NCBI GenBank assembly: GCA_945949085.1
Contig: CAMFDJ010000021.1
Location: forward strand, 1-59,925
DNA: 59,925 nucleotides
From: an uncultured Lachnospiraceae bacterium
GTDB taxonomy: Bacteria > Bacillota > Clostridia > Lachnospirales > Lachnospiraceae
Direction: 5' to 3'
Shown: in pieces, positions 16,435-25,618 of the stretch
Layout of the letters: each line of letters opens with the position of its first letter
How positions within the stretch are numbered: position 1 is the stretch's first letter
The notes under the pieces: model-generated
What the model was told of the DNA's origin: nothing
What the model saw: only the letters and a program-made list of their open reading frames with translations
The model's database searches: none
Position numbers and translations under genes: made by a program

Positions 16435-16602
16435 GTGCAGGAAGAAGTGGGAATGACAAATGAACAATACAAAGGGATGCTGCTCGATGACCTGGAGCAT
16501 TGGCAGAACATAAAAGAACTGTCTGAGAAGGAGCATGCAACCGAGGCAGTGCAATATGCCGAGAAACAGATCAAGAAGATCAACGAAAAATTAAAATTCT
16601 AA
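16435..16602 (+). CDS. Small helical protein, unknown
   Basis: A 55-residue ORF with a GTG start at 16435 and AGGAGG 8 bases upstream. It is highly charged, beginning MQEEVGMTNEQYKGMLLDDL with GTG read as Met, and ends KKINEKLKF, probably a helical hairpin. A strong terminator follows 24 bases after the stop, which supports a real short transcript. Its make-up recalls the 46-residue protein at 43903-44043 (both near MT(N/D)EQ(Y/F)). Confidence 0.65.
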   Translation: MQEEVGMTNEQYKGMLLDDLEHWQNIKELSEKEHATEAVQYAEKQIKKINEKLKF

Positions 16603-16626
16603 TACAGATGTGAAGTAAAAATGCAT

Positions 16627-16653
16627 GACCGCCGGGAAACCGGCGGTCTTTTT
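16627..16653 (+). terminator. Terminator upstream of the intron fragment
   Basis: A perfect 9-bp GC-rich stem (16627-16635 with 16640-16648), GAAA tetraloop, then five T. The group II intron piece begins within about ten bases of it. Confidence 0.95.
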
Positions 16654-16656
16654 GTA

Positions 16657-16985
16657 GTTTGCGCGCCATGGGCGCGCTCTTAAGGGTGAAAGTCTCAAAT
16701 ACGCCTAGGTAACGAGGAAGTATATAGCTGAACAGCAAGGGTGTCTATCGCGAGGTGGAATCTGAAGGAAGCTGTAGGCAAACCTCTGGCTCGACGAACA
16801 GAAATCACATATAAGGTTAGGTTCCGTTTGGTAAGTCTGCTACAAAAGACGAAACCGTAAAGTTACCACTTGTGGGAACAGAGTAAATGTGGCGAGTAGA
16901 TGGAGGGAAAGAGCGTGCACCTTAAGCGTGGAGGTCTCACTGTGGGTATGTTTAAAAGAAGTTTGAGATGCGATACCAATATGCA
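16657..16985 (+). mobile_element. Group II intron 5' fragment (domain I region), no reverse transcriptase
   Basis: The segment opens with a GCGCGCC/GGCGCGC hairpin (16661-16677). It then has text typical of bacterial group II intron domain I: AAGGGTGAAAGTCTC, CCTAGGTAACGAGGAAG, GAACAGCAAGGGTGTC, CGAGGTGGAATCTGAAGG, and CTCGACGAACAGAAATCACA. No intron-encoded reverse transcriptase and no domain V hairpin follow; sequence turns AT-rich near 16985. I read it as a 5' remnant. The exact 3' border is uncertain. Confidence 0.82.
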
Positions 16986-17114
16986 TATTGGTCAAATGGA
17001 TTTCAAAAAATAATTGAATTTATTAAAAAATTACATTCTACTTGTAATTAACAAAAAAATGATTATAATAATTGTTAGATTAGAATTTGATTTGAATTGG
17101 TTGGAGGATATATT

Positions 17115-18449
17115 ATGATTGCAGAAAATAAAACAACTGAATTCAAAAGAGAATACATTGAAGATATTAAAAATACAATTATCGCTTTTGCAAATTGTGA
17201 CGGCGGTACACTCTACATTGGTGTGAACGATGATGGAACAGCCTGTGGGGTTGATAATGTTGATGGTACAATGCTGCGTGTAACCAATGCGATTAGAGAT
17301 GCCGTGAGGCCAGATGTTACCATGTTTGTAGAATGCGACAATGATATTATGGATGAAAAACCTATTGTTCGTGTAACTGTCCAGCGAGGTACGGCAAGAC
17401 CATATTACTTACACGGAAAAGGAATTCGCCCAGAGGGTGTTTTTGTTCGCCAAGGAGCATCCACAGTTCCGGCAACAGACGCTGCCATCCTAAATATGAT
17501 TAAGGAAACCAGTGGTGACAGCTATGAGGAGGCTCGGTCTCTCGAACAACGCCTTACTTTTGAGAAAGCTGCCGATTTTTTTGAAAAGAGGAAAATAGAG
17601 TTTGGAAAGGCCCAAATGCGTACACTTCACTTGATCGGTGATGATGATACGTATACTAATTTGGCATTCTTGTTATCTGAACAATGCACACATATGATTA
17701 AATTGGCTGTTTTTGAGGGTAGTAAGAAGTCTGTATTTAAGGATCGTAGAGAATTGTCTGGGTCCCTTTTGGAGCAGATGGAAGAGGCTTTCAATTATAT
17801 TGATCGTTATAATCGTACGCGTGCAGAATTCTCTGGGCTGGACCGGTTAGATATGAGAGATTATCCTCCGGAGGCAATTCGTGAGGCACTATTAAATGCT
17901 ATTGTTCATAGGGACTATTCCTTCAGCGGAGCGACTCTTATCAGTATTTTTGAAGACCGAATTGAATTCGTAACAATCGGCGGGTTAGTGAAAGGAATTA
18001 CGTTGGATGACGTAAAACTTGGCATTTCTGTATTGCGCAATCAGCATTTAGCTAATATTTTTTATCGTTTGAGATTGATCGAAGCATACGGAACAGGAAT
18101 TCTTAAAATCAATGAATGTTACGATGATTATGATGTGAAGCCATTGATCGAAACAACAGGCAATGCGTTTAAGATCACACTTCCTAATACAAATTTTCAT
18201 GCAGAAGAGCAAAAAAGCTCACTTACTCCTAAAACGAGTGGTTCTACCAGTGTGACAAAAAAAGAAGAACGAATTAGTACTGTTTTGGATCTGTGTCGCA
18301 GTAAAGGCTCTATTGTTCGCAGCGATGTAGAAATGGCGCTTGGTGTGTCTCAATCAACGGCAATCCTGCTTTTACGAGAATTAACCGACGATGGGGTGCT
18401 CATCAAAAAAGGAAAAACTAAAAATCTGCGATATTACGCAAATAAATAA
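17115..18449 (+). CDS. AlbA_2 / divergent ATP-binding domain protein with C-terminal winged helix
   Basis: A 444-residue protein; the ATG at 17115 has GGAGG 7 bases before it. The N-terminal AlbA_2 (Schlafen-like) domain shows TEFKREY, then FANCDGGTLYIGVNDDG and RPYYLHGKGIRPEGVFVRQG. The middle holds an ATPase-like segment (REALLNAIVHRDYS, IEFVTIGGL, NQHLANIFYRL, EAYGTGI), followed by a Ser/Thr linker and a winged-helix end (SDVEMALGVSQSTAILLLREL). The family is common in accessory DNA and is usually annotated as a putative transcriptional regulator. It lies between intron and recombinase remnants, so it probably came with mobile DNA. Confidence 0.88.
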   Translation: MIAENKTTEFKREYIEDIKNTIIAFANCDGGTLYIGVNDDGTACGVDNVDGTMLRVTNAIRDAVRPDVTMFVECDNDIMDEKPIVRVTVQRGTARPYYLHGKGIRPEGVFVRQGASTVPATDAAILNMIKETSGDSYEEARSLEQRLTFEKAADFFEKRKIEFGKAQMRTLHLIGDDDTYTNLAFLLSEQCTHMIKLAVFEGSKKSVFKDRRELSGSLLEQMEEAFNYIDRYNRTRAEFSGLDRLDMRDYPPEAIREALLNAIVHRDYSFSGATLISIFEDRIEFVTIGGLVKGITLDDVKLGISVLRNQHLANIFYRLRLIEAYGTGILKINECYDDYDVKPLIETTGNAFKITLPNTNFHAEEQKSSLTPKTSGSTSVTKKEERISTVLDLCRSKGSIVRSDVEMALGVSQSTAILLLRELTDDGVLIKKGKTKNLRYYANK

Positions 18450-18496
18450 AGAAATGACTGAAATACTCAGATTAAGAAGGAGGCAAAGATCTGCAT

Positions 18497-18814
18497 TTGG
18501 ATATTGTGAAATACCACTTCGATCCTGCGAAACACAATGTTCCGGTCAATGCTGCTATTGCTAAAGCAAATTCCATGATGCACGATATGGAAATTGATAT
18601 TTTAGGGCAGATGGTTAACTCTGGAATGCTGGAACCAAATCATATGTTGATTGTGGATGGTCCTCTACAGTTTATTCGTCAGGATACTGGAAAACCAGAG
18701 TTTGCGGATATTCTTCGGAATATATTTATTTACGGGCATAGATCCCGATTTGAGTCAGACTTATACGAACGGATGCAATCCTTCGGTGTATGGGCTGTTA
18801 CATGGAACTGTTAG
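18497..18814 (+). pseudogene. Remnant ORF of accessory gene, function unknown
   Basis: A 105-codon ORF from TTG at 18497 (an AAGGAGG at 18477-18483 is rather far away). The text DIVKYHFDPAKHNVPVNAAIAKANSM... and NHMLIVDGPLQF looks like genuine protein, faintly NurA/nuclease-like around the DGPLQF strand. The last ~35 residues lose coherence while another frame continues sensibly (YTNGCNPSVYGLLHGTV), suggesting a frameshift near 18720-18760. I read it as the decayed start of a longer gene. The function is not recognised. Confidence 0.5.
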
Positions 18815-18938
18815 AAGTGCAAGAGTTTCTTGTGCTTGATTTTGGCGCTCTGTGTAATAGCTCATTTTTGTTTGTTACACTTCCGCCTAATTTGGTCGGA
18901 AGTGATAATCAGACCAATGAAGAAACGGAGGAAAGTAT

Positions 18939-19121
18939 TTGATCGCAACTATTCACAAAGGCAAAAATTATGAAGAAGTAATGGAAAGATTTCAGCAGAA
19001 ACGAGCTGAATTTGTTGCTCAGGAAATTCGCTCATTCGATGCAGAGACTTTGCACTGTCTGATTCAGATGGTGCGTGACTCGGACCACAAACTTGAGGAA
19101 ATCACAGGTCTTGCAGTATGA
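18939..19121 (+). CDS. Small protein upstream of recombinase remnant
   Basis: A 60-residue protein with TTG start at 18939 and GGAGG 7 bases before it: MIATIHKGKNYEEVMERFQQ... ending EEITGLAV. Small helical ORFs of this kind commonly precede large serine recombinases in integrative elements (established context, family name not known to me). Here the recombinase behind it is broken, so this gene is probably a relic. Confidence 0.5.
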   Translation: MIATIHKGKNYEEVMERFQQKRAEFVAQEIRSFDAETLHCLIQMVRDSDHKLEEITGLAV

Positions 19122-19142
19122 TAAGTTCGGAGGTAAATATCC

Positions 19143-19462
19143 ATGAGAAAAACAAGAAGAATTGATGTTGACACAAGAGGTGTTGCAATATATGCACGAA
19201 AGTCCCGTATCACCAACAGGGGTGACAGTATCGGAGTCCGGTTCAAGCAGTGCAGTGCGCAGAGTATGCGAAAAAGGAACTGCGACTGGATGATGACTTT
19301 ACCTTTATGGAGTATGAGGATAAAGGTTTGAGTGGTTACTTCTCTGACCGTCCCGATTTTCAGAGAATGCTGCGTGATGTGCAGGATGGGAAAATCAGAG
19401 CTATCGTCTGCTACAAGTTAGACCGTGTTGGCAGAAAGACAACCGACCTGCTCCGTCTTTTC
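19143..19462 (+). pseudogene. Serine recombinase, frameshifted and truncated
   Basis: The first frame (from 19143) carries GVAIYARKSRITNRGDSIGV with the catalytic serine of the resolvase fold. Near 19245-19250 the coding text jumps to another frame: CAEYAKKELRLDDDF, YEDKGLSGYFSDRPDFQRML, AIVCYKLDRVGRKTTDLLRLF. These are classic large serine recombinase N-terminal motifs. The homology ends near 19462, about 105 codons in, so the recombinase and zinc domains are gone. It marks the right-hand side of the accessory patch. Confidence 0.9.
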
Positions 19463-19560
19463 GCGCTTTATTTTGTCGAAAAAAAGAATGACGAAACAGA
19501 GGATATTTGGTATACTGGGGTAGCATACTAAACTTTGGTAAGGAGCGTTTTTTTGAAGTG

Positions 19561-21558
19561 ATGGAAAAAAAGGAACAGAACGATTTTAATATAGAAGAAT
19601 GGGATCTGAAGAGAGCGGATGAGAAGAAAACGGGGGCATCTGCGAAGAAAACAGAAGCGCCTGCGAAGAAAAAGGACGCATCTGTGAAGAGAAGAAAGCA
19701 GGAAGAGGATGACTGGGAGGAGCCGGATTTTCTCGAGGATGAGGAGCCTGCCAGAAAGCCGATCGTGCCAATGCTCATTGCGCTGCTTCTGATCCTGCTC
19801 ATCGGCGGTATTGCCGTGGGAGCCAGGCTTTATGAGAAATATTCTTATTCTAAGGAAGTGATGTCCCTTGCGGAATATTATGGTATTTCGGAGGAGGGAA
19901 AGGCAGCTGTCCTGCTCGCAGATGAAGTGATAGAGGAGCAGGCGCTTGTGATCGGCAGTGAGTATTATCTGCCGCTTTCGCTGGTGCAGGAGCAGCTCAA
20001 CAGCCGGTTTTATTATGCGGCGGGCGATGGACTTTTGTTGTATACCACGCCGACAGAGCTGTATGAATTTGCACCTGACAGCCCGTCGTATACTGTGGAC
20101 GGAGAAGAAAGAAGCCACAGCTGCGCTATTTTTGTCATGCGCGGGCAGCCTTATGTGAATGCGGGATTTCTGACAGGATATGCCAACTTTGTCATGGAAG
20201 TATATACGGAGCCGGACAGAATCCAGCTCTACACACAGGATCAGACGCACCTTGCCGCAGAAGTAGGCAAGGCGACAAATATCCGTTATCAGGGCGGCGT
20301 CAAATCACCCATTTTAGAGCCGCTTCAAAAGGGTGACAAGGTATTTTTATTAGAAGAAATGGAAAACTGGTCGAAGGTCAAATCGGAAGACGGTGTGATC
20401 GGGTATGTGGAAAATAAGCTTCTCTCCGGTCTGCCGGATGAGACGGTGGAGATGCCGGTTTCCTATGTCGCGCCTGCGTACACCTCGATTCATAAGGATT
20501 ACATCGTCAACATGGCATGGCATCAGGTGACAAACGAGGCGGCAAACGGCGGTGTGGATGAGCTTTTGGCAAACACAAGAGCAGTCAATACCATTTCGCC
20601 GACCTGGTTTTTCTTAAATGACAATGCGGGTAATTTCACCTCGATTGCCAGCTCTGAATATGTGGACAAGATGCATGCGCGGGGGATTGAAGTATGGGCG
20701 CTGATCGACAATTTTACGAATGATGTGGATATTGCGCAGATTCTCGGAAAGCTTGCAAACCGGAAGAATCTGATCAGCAATCTGACACAGACAGCACTTT
20801 CTTACAACATTGACGGCATCAACATCGATTTTGAGCAGGTGCCGGCAGAGGCGGGCGGCGATTATGTGCAGTTTTTGAGGGAGCTGTCCATTGCCTGTCG
20901 TGAAAACGGTCTGGTGCTCTCGGTAGATAATTATGTGCCCACGGGATATACGGCGCATTATGACAGAAAAGAGCAGGGAACAGTTGTCGACTATGTGGTC
21001 ATCATGGGATATGATGAACACTATGCGGGTTCGCCGGAAGCCGGCAGTGTCTCTTCCATCGACTATGTGAGACAGGGAATTGAGAATACAGTTTCGGTTG
21101 TGCCTGCGGAAAAGGTGATCAACGGGATTCCGTTCTATACGAGACTTTGGAAGATTGATGACAGTGGCGTCACTTCCGAGGCACTTTCCATGAGTGCAGC
21201 CGAGAACTATCTGACGCAGTATGGGGTGACTGCCGCTTGGGATCAGGTGACAAGCCAGAATTTTGCGCAGTGGGAAGATGGCGGTGCGATCTATCAAATC
21301 TGGCTGGAGGATACGCAGAGCCTTGCGGCAAAGCTTTCCGTGATGAGCATGTATCCGCTGGGCGGCGTGGCGCAGTGGAAGCTCGGATTGGAAAAGCCTG
21401 AGGTCTGGGAGTTGATCGAAAGCTATGTGCAGGGAGGTCTGACGAGTGAGAGTCAGGATACACAGGCGGACGCTTTGGACGAGGGAAGCGCCGGCGGCGA
21501 AGAAACGGAAATGACAGACTCTGAGGAAACGGAAATGATGGAGATTGAGACGGAGTAG
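19561..21558 (+). CDS. Membrane-anchored GH18 glycosyl hydrolase with SH3 domain
   Basis: A 665-residue protein if ATG 19561 is used (GTG 19558 is also possible; AGGAG lies at 19541-19545). The N-terminus is cytoplasmic, with Lys/Ala repeats AKKTEAPAKKKDAS. One transmembrane helix is at about residues 60-82. Then come a CuAO/LysM-like region, a bacterial SH3 stretch (KSEDGVIGYVENK), and a GH18 catalytic barrel with DGINIDFE, where Glu425 should be the acid. The tail is acidic. Such proteins trim peptidoglycan or spore cortex amino sugars. A TATACT box at 19511-19516 with a weak -35 lies just inside the junction with the recombinase remnant. Confidence 0.9.
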   Translation: MEKKEQNDFNIEEWDLKRADEKKTGASAKKTEAPAKKKDASVKRRKQEEDDWEEPDFLEDEEPARKPIVPMLIALLLILLIGGIAVGARLYEKYSYSKEVMSLAEYYGISEEGKAAVLLADEVIEEQALVIGSEYYLPLSLVQEQLNSRFYYAAGDGLLLYTTPTELYEFAPDSPSYTVDGEERSHSCAIFVMRGQPYVNAGFLTGYANFVMEVYTEPDRIQLYTQDQTHLAAEVGKATNIRYQGGVKSPILEPLQKGDKVFLLEEMENWSKVKSEDGVIGYVENKLLSGLPDETVEMPVSYVAPAYTSIHKDYIVNMAWHQVTNEAANGGVDELLANTRAVNTISPTWFFLNDNAGNFTSIASSEYVDKMHARGIEVWALIDNFTNDVDIAQILGKLANRKNLISNLTQTALSYNIDGINIDFEQVPAEAGGDYVQFLRELSIACRENGLVLSVDNYVPTGYTAHYDRKEQGTVVDYVVIMGYDEHYAGSPEAGSVSSIDYVRQGIENTVSVVPAEKVINGIPFYTRLWKIDDSGVTSEALSMSAAENYLTQYGVTAAWDQVTSQNFAQWEDGGAIYQIWLEDTQSLAAKLSVMSMYPLGGVAQWKLGLEKPEVWELIESYVQGGLTSESQDTQADALDEGSAGGEETEMTDSEETEMMEIETE

Positions 21559-21639
21559 GTCATTTGACACGTTGTATCAACGGTATTTTTGTAGTATTGC
21601 CAAAATTGGGAACGAGATTGGAAAAATGAATAGGTAAAG

Positions 21640-21708
21640 TGCAACAAGGAAAAGAAAAAGGCTCTGCTAAGCGGCTTGGATCCGCCCGCGGGGCTTTTCC
21701 TTTTCCGC
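21640..21708 (+). terminator. Terminator-like structure after GH18
   Basis: A purine run at about 21645-21662 can pair with TTTTCCTTTTCC (21696-21708), enclosing GC-rich sequence with a GCGG/CCGC stem. The exact fold is uncertain. Confidence 0.5.
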
Positions 21709-21820
21709 CCGAAGGATAAGCAGCCATGGTCACGCAGTCATGTCGTAGCGGGAGATGAGGGGAATAGGAAATGCCGGTTCTGAAATCTGTGGACAGGGCA
21801 TAGTATAGTATGGAAGAAAT

Positions 21821-22558
21821 ATGCGGGGCTGCGTCATGAAAAGGAAAACGGGAATCATACTATGCTTACTTTTGGTGCTGGCTGTCTCTTTTGTGTGGGC
21901 CGGCAAGAAGGTGACGGACGTTCTGTCCGGGAGACAAAATGAAGGGGCAGTGGTTGTGATTGATGCAGGACATGGCGGTGATGATCCGGGTAAGGTGGGC
22001 ATAAACGGTGCCCTGGAAAAGGACATCAATCTGGTGATCGCAGAGCTTATACAGTCTTATCTGGAGCAGAACGGTGTGACTGTGATATTGACCAGAGACA
22101 GTGATGCGGGGCTGTGCGGGGCAAAGAGCGGCAATAAAAAGGTGGAAGATCTCAAAAACAGGCTTGCACTCATTGAATCCTCCGGTGCACTGCTTGCCGT
22201 CAGCATCCATCAGAACAGTTACACCTCAGAGTCTGTGCACGGTGCGCAGGTCTTTTATTATGAAACGTCTGAAAACGGGAGACGGGCGGCGCTTCTTTTA
22301 CAAAACCAGCTTGTCGAGGGATTACAGGAGAAGAAAGCACGTCAGGCCAAGAAAAATGACAGCTACTATCTTTTGAAAAAGTCATCTGTGCCGACAGTGA
22401 TTGTGGAATGTGGCTTTTTGTCAAACCAGAGAGAGGCTGATCTGCTGATTACAGATGCTTATCAGAAAAAGGTTGCGTGGAATATCACGCTTGGTATTTT
22501 GCAATATTTAAGCGGTGCGGATATCCCGGTGGAAACCGCCTGTGTATCCTCTCCTTAG
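21821..22558 (+). CDS. cwlD: N-acetylmuramoyl-L-alanine amidase (CwlD-like, Amidase_3)
   Basis: A 245-residue protein with an N-terminal hydrophobic anchor or signal (ILCLLLVLAVSFVWAG) and an Amidase_3 zinc hydrolase domain. It has DAGHGGDDPG (first ligand), NGALEKDINL (Glu ligand), LTRDSD, SIHQN (His ligand) and VIVECGFLSN with the catalytic Glu. It cleaves the muramoyl-alanine bond. CwlD makes muramic lactam in spore cortex in spore formers, and the length suits CwlD; the symbol is a best guess. ATG 21836 is an equally possible start. Confidence 0.88.
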   Translation: MRGCVMKRKTGIILCLLLVLAVSFVWAGKKVTDVLSGRQNEGAVVVIDAGHGGDDPGKVGINGALEKDINLVIAELIQSYLEQNGVTVILTRDSDAGLCGAKSGNKKVEDLKNRLALIESSGALLAVSIHQNSYTSESVHGAQVFYYETSENGRRAALLLQNQLVEGLQEKKARQAKKNDSYYLLKKSSVPTVIVECGFLSNQREADLLITDAYQKKVAWNITLGILQYLSGADIPVETACVSSP

Positions 22559-22569
22559 TGTGGCGTGAT

Positions 22570-22602
22570 ACATTACAGAGTGACAATTTTGCGCTGTAAT
22601 GT
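22570..22602 (+). promoter_or_regulatory. Inverted repeat just upstream of the sua5 promoter
   Basis: ACATTACAG (22570-22578) and CTGTAATGT (22594-22602) are a perfect 9-bp inverted repeat with a 15-base gap. No T run follows, and it abuts the -35 box at 22604, so it may be an operator rather than a terminator. Confidence 0.55.
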
Positions 22603-22603
22603 G

Positions 22604-22632
22604 TTGGAAACCATGTATTTTTGTGGTATACT
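22604..22632 (+). promoter_or_regulatory. Promoter of sua5
   Basis: TTGGAA (22604-22609), 17-bp spacer, TATACT (22627-22632). Confidence 0.65.
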
Positions 22633-22687
22633 TTATCCAAATCGGGCAAAACTCAGAAATACATTTGGAAAAGAGGACTGATTTTCG

Positions 22688-23782
22688 TTGCAGACGGAAT
22701 GGGTAAAAGATATTGAGAAAACGTTGGATCCCGAAGTGATTCGGCGTGCAGGAGAGATTATTCGAGGCGGCGGTCTGGTTGCCTTTCCGACGGAGACGGT
22801 ATACGGCCTTGGGGGAGATGCCTTAAATCCCCGCTCCGCGGAGAAGATTTACGCAGCCAAAGGACGACCTTCGGACAATCCGCTCATTGTGCATATCTGC
22901 AGGCTGGAGGATCTTGACAAGATTGCGACCGGCATTTCTGAGCAGGCGCTTCTCGTTGCAGAGCGGTTCTGGCCGGGACCGCTTACCATGATCTTCAAAA
23001 AAACGTCTCTTGTGCCGAGCCAGACAACCGGTGGACTGGATACGGTTGCAGTCAGATTTCCGGATCATCCGGTTGCCCTTGCGTTTATTCGGGAAGCGGG
23101 GGGATTTGTGGCGGCACCGAGTGCCAATACCTCCGGAAGACCGTCCCCTACGGTGGGGAAGTACGTCTATGAGGATATGCATGGTAAGATTGAAATGCTC
23201 CTTGACGGTGGGCAGGTTGGCATCGGCGTAGAATCCACAATCCTGGATATGACAGAGGAGATTCCTGTGATCCTGCGGCCGGGTTATGTGACCCATGAAA
23301 TGCTTGGAGAGGTGCTTGAAAGCGTGCATATGGATCCTACGATGTTTGAGGTGCGCGGTGATCTGCAGCCTAAGGCACCCGGAATGAAATATAAGCACTA
23401 CGCACCAAAAGGACAGCTTACCATAGTGACGGGAAGTACACCTGCAATCAGACAGTATATCAGGGAGCAGCTTGCCGAAAAGAAATCGGAGGGCTATTTG
23501 ACAGGCGTCATGGTGCCGGAAGAGGAAATGCATACTTACCATGCAGACAGCATCAAGGTGACGGGAAACCGCTCGGACAGCGAGGCGGTTGCACGGCAGC
23601 TGTTTCGGATCTTACGGGAATTTGATGATGAAAATATCGCGTATATGTATTGTGAGGCTGTACCGGACGGGGGCATCGGACAAGCTGTCATGAACCGCAT
23701 GTTAAAGGCGGCAGGACACCGTGTGGTGGACGCAGATGCCACGGTGCAGACTTTCCGGGCCGGGCGCAGCAAGATGAATTGA
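22688..23782 (+). CDS. sua5: L-threonylcarbamoyladenylate synthase (Sua5 type)
   Basis: A 364-residue enzyme that makes threonylcarbamoyl-AMP from threonine, bicarbonate and ATP for the t6A37 tRNA modification. The N-terminal YrdC domain has FPTETVYGLGGDA, IYAAKGRPSDNPL, the RFWPGPLT loop and APSANTSGRPSPT. The extra C-terminal Sua5 domain follows APGMKYKHYAPKG, which distinguishes it from the short TsaC form. The start is TTG at 22688; the nearby ATG is out of frame. Confidence 0.95.
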   Translation: MQTEWVKDIEKTLDPEVIRRAGEIIRGGGLVAFPTETVYGLGGDALNPRSAEKIYAAKGRPSDNPLIVHICRLEDLDKIATGISEQALLVAERFWPGPLTMIFKKTSLVPSQTTGGLDTVAVRFPDHPVALAFIREAGGFVAAPSANTSGRPSPTVGKYVYEDMHGKIEMLLDGGQVGIGVESTILDMTEEIPVILRPGYVTHEMLGEVLESVHMDPTMFEVRGDLQPKAPGMKYKHYAPKGQLTIVTGSTPAIRQYIREQLAEKKSEGYLTGVMVPEEEMHTYHADSIKVTGNRSDSEAVARQLFRILREFDDENIAYMYCEAVPDGGIGQAVMNRMLKAAGHRVVDADATVQTFRAGRSKMN

Positions 23783-23839
23783 GAAAACAAAAAATACAAG
23801 AGTAGAACAAAAAATGACACAAAACAGGAGGAACGAATC

Positions 23840-24271
23840 ATGACAATAGCGATCGGAAGTGACCATGGAGGATTTGATTTAAAGGAGCAGGTGATTGCAC
23901 ACCTTAAGGAGAGTGGATACGAGGTAAAGGATATGGGGTGCCTTGACAAGTCGTCCTGTGATTATCCGATTTACGGAAAGGCTGTTGCACATGCTGTTGC
24001 AGAAGGCGTGTGTGAGAAAGGAATCGTGATCTGTACAACAGGTATCGGTATTTCTATCGTCGCCAACAAAGTTGGCGGTATCCGCTGTGCACTCTGCGGG
24101 GATACTTTTTCTGCCAAAATGACGAGACTGCACAATGATGCAAATGTGCTTGCAATGGGCGCGGGTATTGTCGGACCGAATCTGGCAATGGATATCGTGG
24201 ATACCTTTTTACAGACGGAGTTCTCTAGGGAAGAAAAGCACAGCAGAAGAATCAGGCAGATAGAGGACTAG
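23840..24271 (+). CDS. rpiB: Ribose-5-phosphate isomerase B
   Basis: A 143-residue RpiB/LacA-type isomerase interconverting ribose 5-phosphate and ribulose 5-phosphate. Motifs: [26 protein letters not shown], the CTTGIGISI loop with the active-site cysteine, and [20 protein letters not shown] precedes the ATG. It sits between sua5 and upp, the same order as in many clostridia, consistent with nucleotide supply. Confidence 0.95.
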   Translation: MTIAIGSDHGGFDLKEQVIAHLKESGYEVKDMGCLDKSSCDYPIYGKAVAHAVAEGVCEKGIVICTTGIGISIVANKVGGIRCALCGDTFSAKMTRLHNDANVLAMGAGIVGPNLAMDIVDTFLQTEFSREEKHSRRIRQIED

Positions 24272-24356
24272 AGATCTTGCACATTTTTTTATGGAAAGAT
24301 GCCATTTGGGGCATTTTGATACGGCAAAAACAACATGCATATGGGAGGAAAAACAA

Positions 24357-24986
24357 ATGAGTAAAGTAATTGTAATGGATCATCCGCTGATTCAGCACAA
24401 GATTGGTATCATCCGCAGAAAGGAGACGGGGACAAAGGACTTCAGACAGAATATCAGCGAGATCGCAATGTTGATCTGTTATGAGGCGACGAGAGATCTG
24501 CAGCTTTCTGATGTGGAGATTGAGACACCGATCTGCAAGACAACGGTCAAGGAATTAAAGGGAAAGAAGCTGGCAGTCGTGCCGATCCTGCGCGCAGGAC
24601 TTGGCATGGTGGACGGTATGCTGGAGCTGATTCCGGCGGCAAAAGTCGGACATATCGGTCTGTACAGAGATCCCGTCACGGTAAAACCGGTAGAATATTA
24701 TTGCAAGCTTCCTGAGGATTGTGCACAGAGAGAGGTATTCGTGGTAGATCCGATGCTCGCGACGGGCGGTTCAAGTGTGGCTGCCATCCAGATGCTGAAG
24801 GACAAGGGCTGCAAAAATATTCATTTTATGTGTATCATTGCGGCACCTGAGGGAGTAAAAGCCATGCAGGAGGCACATCCGGATGTGGATATTTACATTG
24901 GTGCACTCGATGAAAAGCTGAATGATCATTGCTATATCGTGCCGGGACTCGGAGATGCGGGAGACCGTATTTTCGGCACGAAGTAG
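24357..24986 (+). CDS. upp: Uracil phosphoribosyltransferase
   Basis: A 209-residue enzyme converting uracil + PRPP to UMP. The start at 24357 ([17 protein letters not shown]) has GGGAGG 8 bases before it and matches the usual length; 22 extra in-frame codons upstream are rejected. The PRPP loop [10 protein letters not shown] and the C-terminal uracil-binding [15 protein letters not shown] are intact. Confidence 0.97.
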   Translation: MSKVIVMDHPLIQHKIGIIRRKETGTKDFRQNISEIAMLICYEATRDLQLSDVEIETPICKTTVKELKGKKLAVVPILRAGLGMVDGMLELIPAAKVGHIGLYRDPVTVKPVEYYCKLPEDCAQREVFVVDPMLATGGSSVAAIQMLKDKGCKNIHFMCIIAAPEGVKAMQEAHPDVDIYIGALDEKLNDHCYIVPGLGDAGDRIFGTK

Positions 24987-25123
24987 GGATAACTCGCACG
25001 AAGTGAGGATGAACACGGCAGCAGGCGGCGCAGCGATTGCAGAGATGCTGCAGGTAACCCATGCAGAGGACGCTGTGAGATACGAGAGTATCAGAAAAGC
25101 TGTATAGGCAGGAGAAGATACGA

Positions 25124-25609
25124 ATGGGACAGAAAAGGCAGGATTATATTTCATGGGATGAATATTTTATGGGCGTTTCCATACTTTCGGGCATGCGCTC
25201 AAAGGACCCAAACACGCAGGTGGGAGCCTGCATTGTGGGCAAAGACCACAGGATACTTTCCATGGGGTATAACGGTTTTCCCAATGGATGCAGCGACGAA
25301 GAGTTTCCGTGGGACAGAGAAGGAGATCCGCTTAAGATCAAGTATCCTTACGTGACGCACAGCGAGCTGAACGCGATCCTGAATTACCGCGGCGGAAGCT
25401 TAGAGGGCAGTACGCTCTATGTCTCCCTGTTTCCCTGTAATGAATGCGCCAAGGCGATCATTCAGGCCGGAATCAGGACGGTTGTGTACGATTGTGATAA
25501 ATATAACGGCACGCCGATGAACCTTGCGGCAAAGAAAATGTTTGATGCGGCAGGTGTCACCTATTATGCCTATGAGCACACGGGAAGAACAATAAAAATT
25601 GAATTATAA
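25124..25609 (+). CDS. dCMP/deoxycytidylate deaminase family protein
   Basis: A 161-residue zinc deaminase. Motifs: DPNTQVGACIVG, HSELNAILN (His ligand and catalytic Glu), and FPCNECAKAIIQAGI (two Cys ligands), with a trailing NGTPMNLAAKKMFDAAGV. This is the ComEB/dCMP deaminase pattern, which feeds dUMP to thymidylate synthesis. The start is ATG 25124 behind AGGAG. It follows upp by ~140 bases and is followed 9 bases later by the cell wall hydrolase gene. Confidence 0.92.
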   Translation: MGQKRQDYISWDEYFMGVSILSGMRSKDPNTQVGACIVGKDHRILSMGYNGFPNGCSDEEFPWDREGDPLKIKYPYVTHSELNAILNYRGGSLEGSTLYVSLFPCNECAKAIIQAGIRTVVYDCDKYNGTPMNLAAKKMFDAAGVTYYAYEHTGRTIKIEL

Positions 25610-25618
25610 GGTGGAGAT

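Noticed and set aside
25009..25107. 32-codon ORF between upp and the deaminase gene
   Set aside because: Reads as plausible protein text, but there is no properly spaced ribosome site; it is more likely a remnant in a repeat-bearing spacer.
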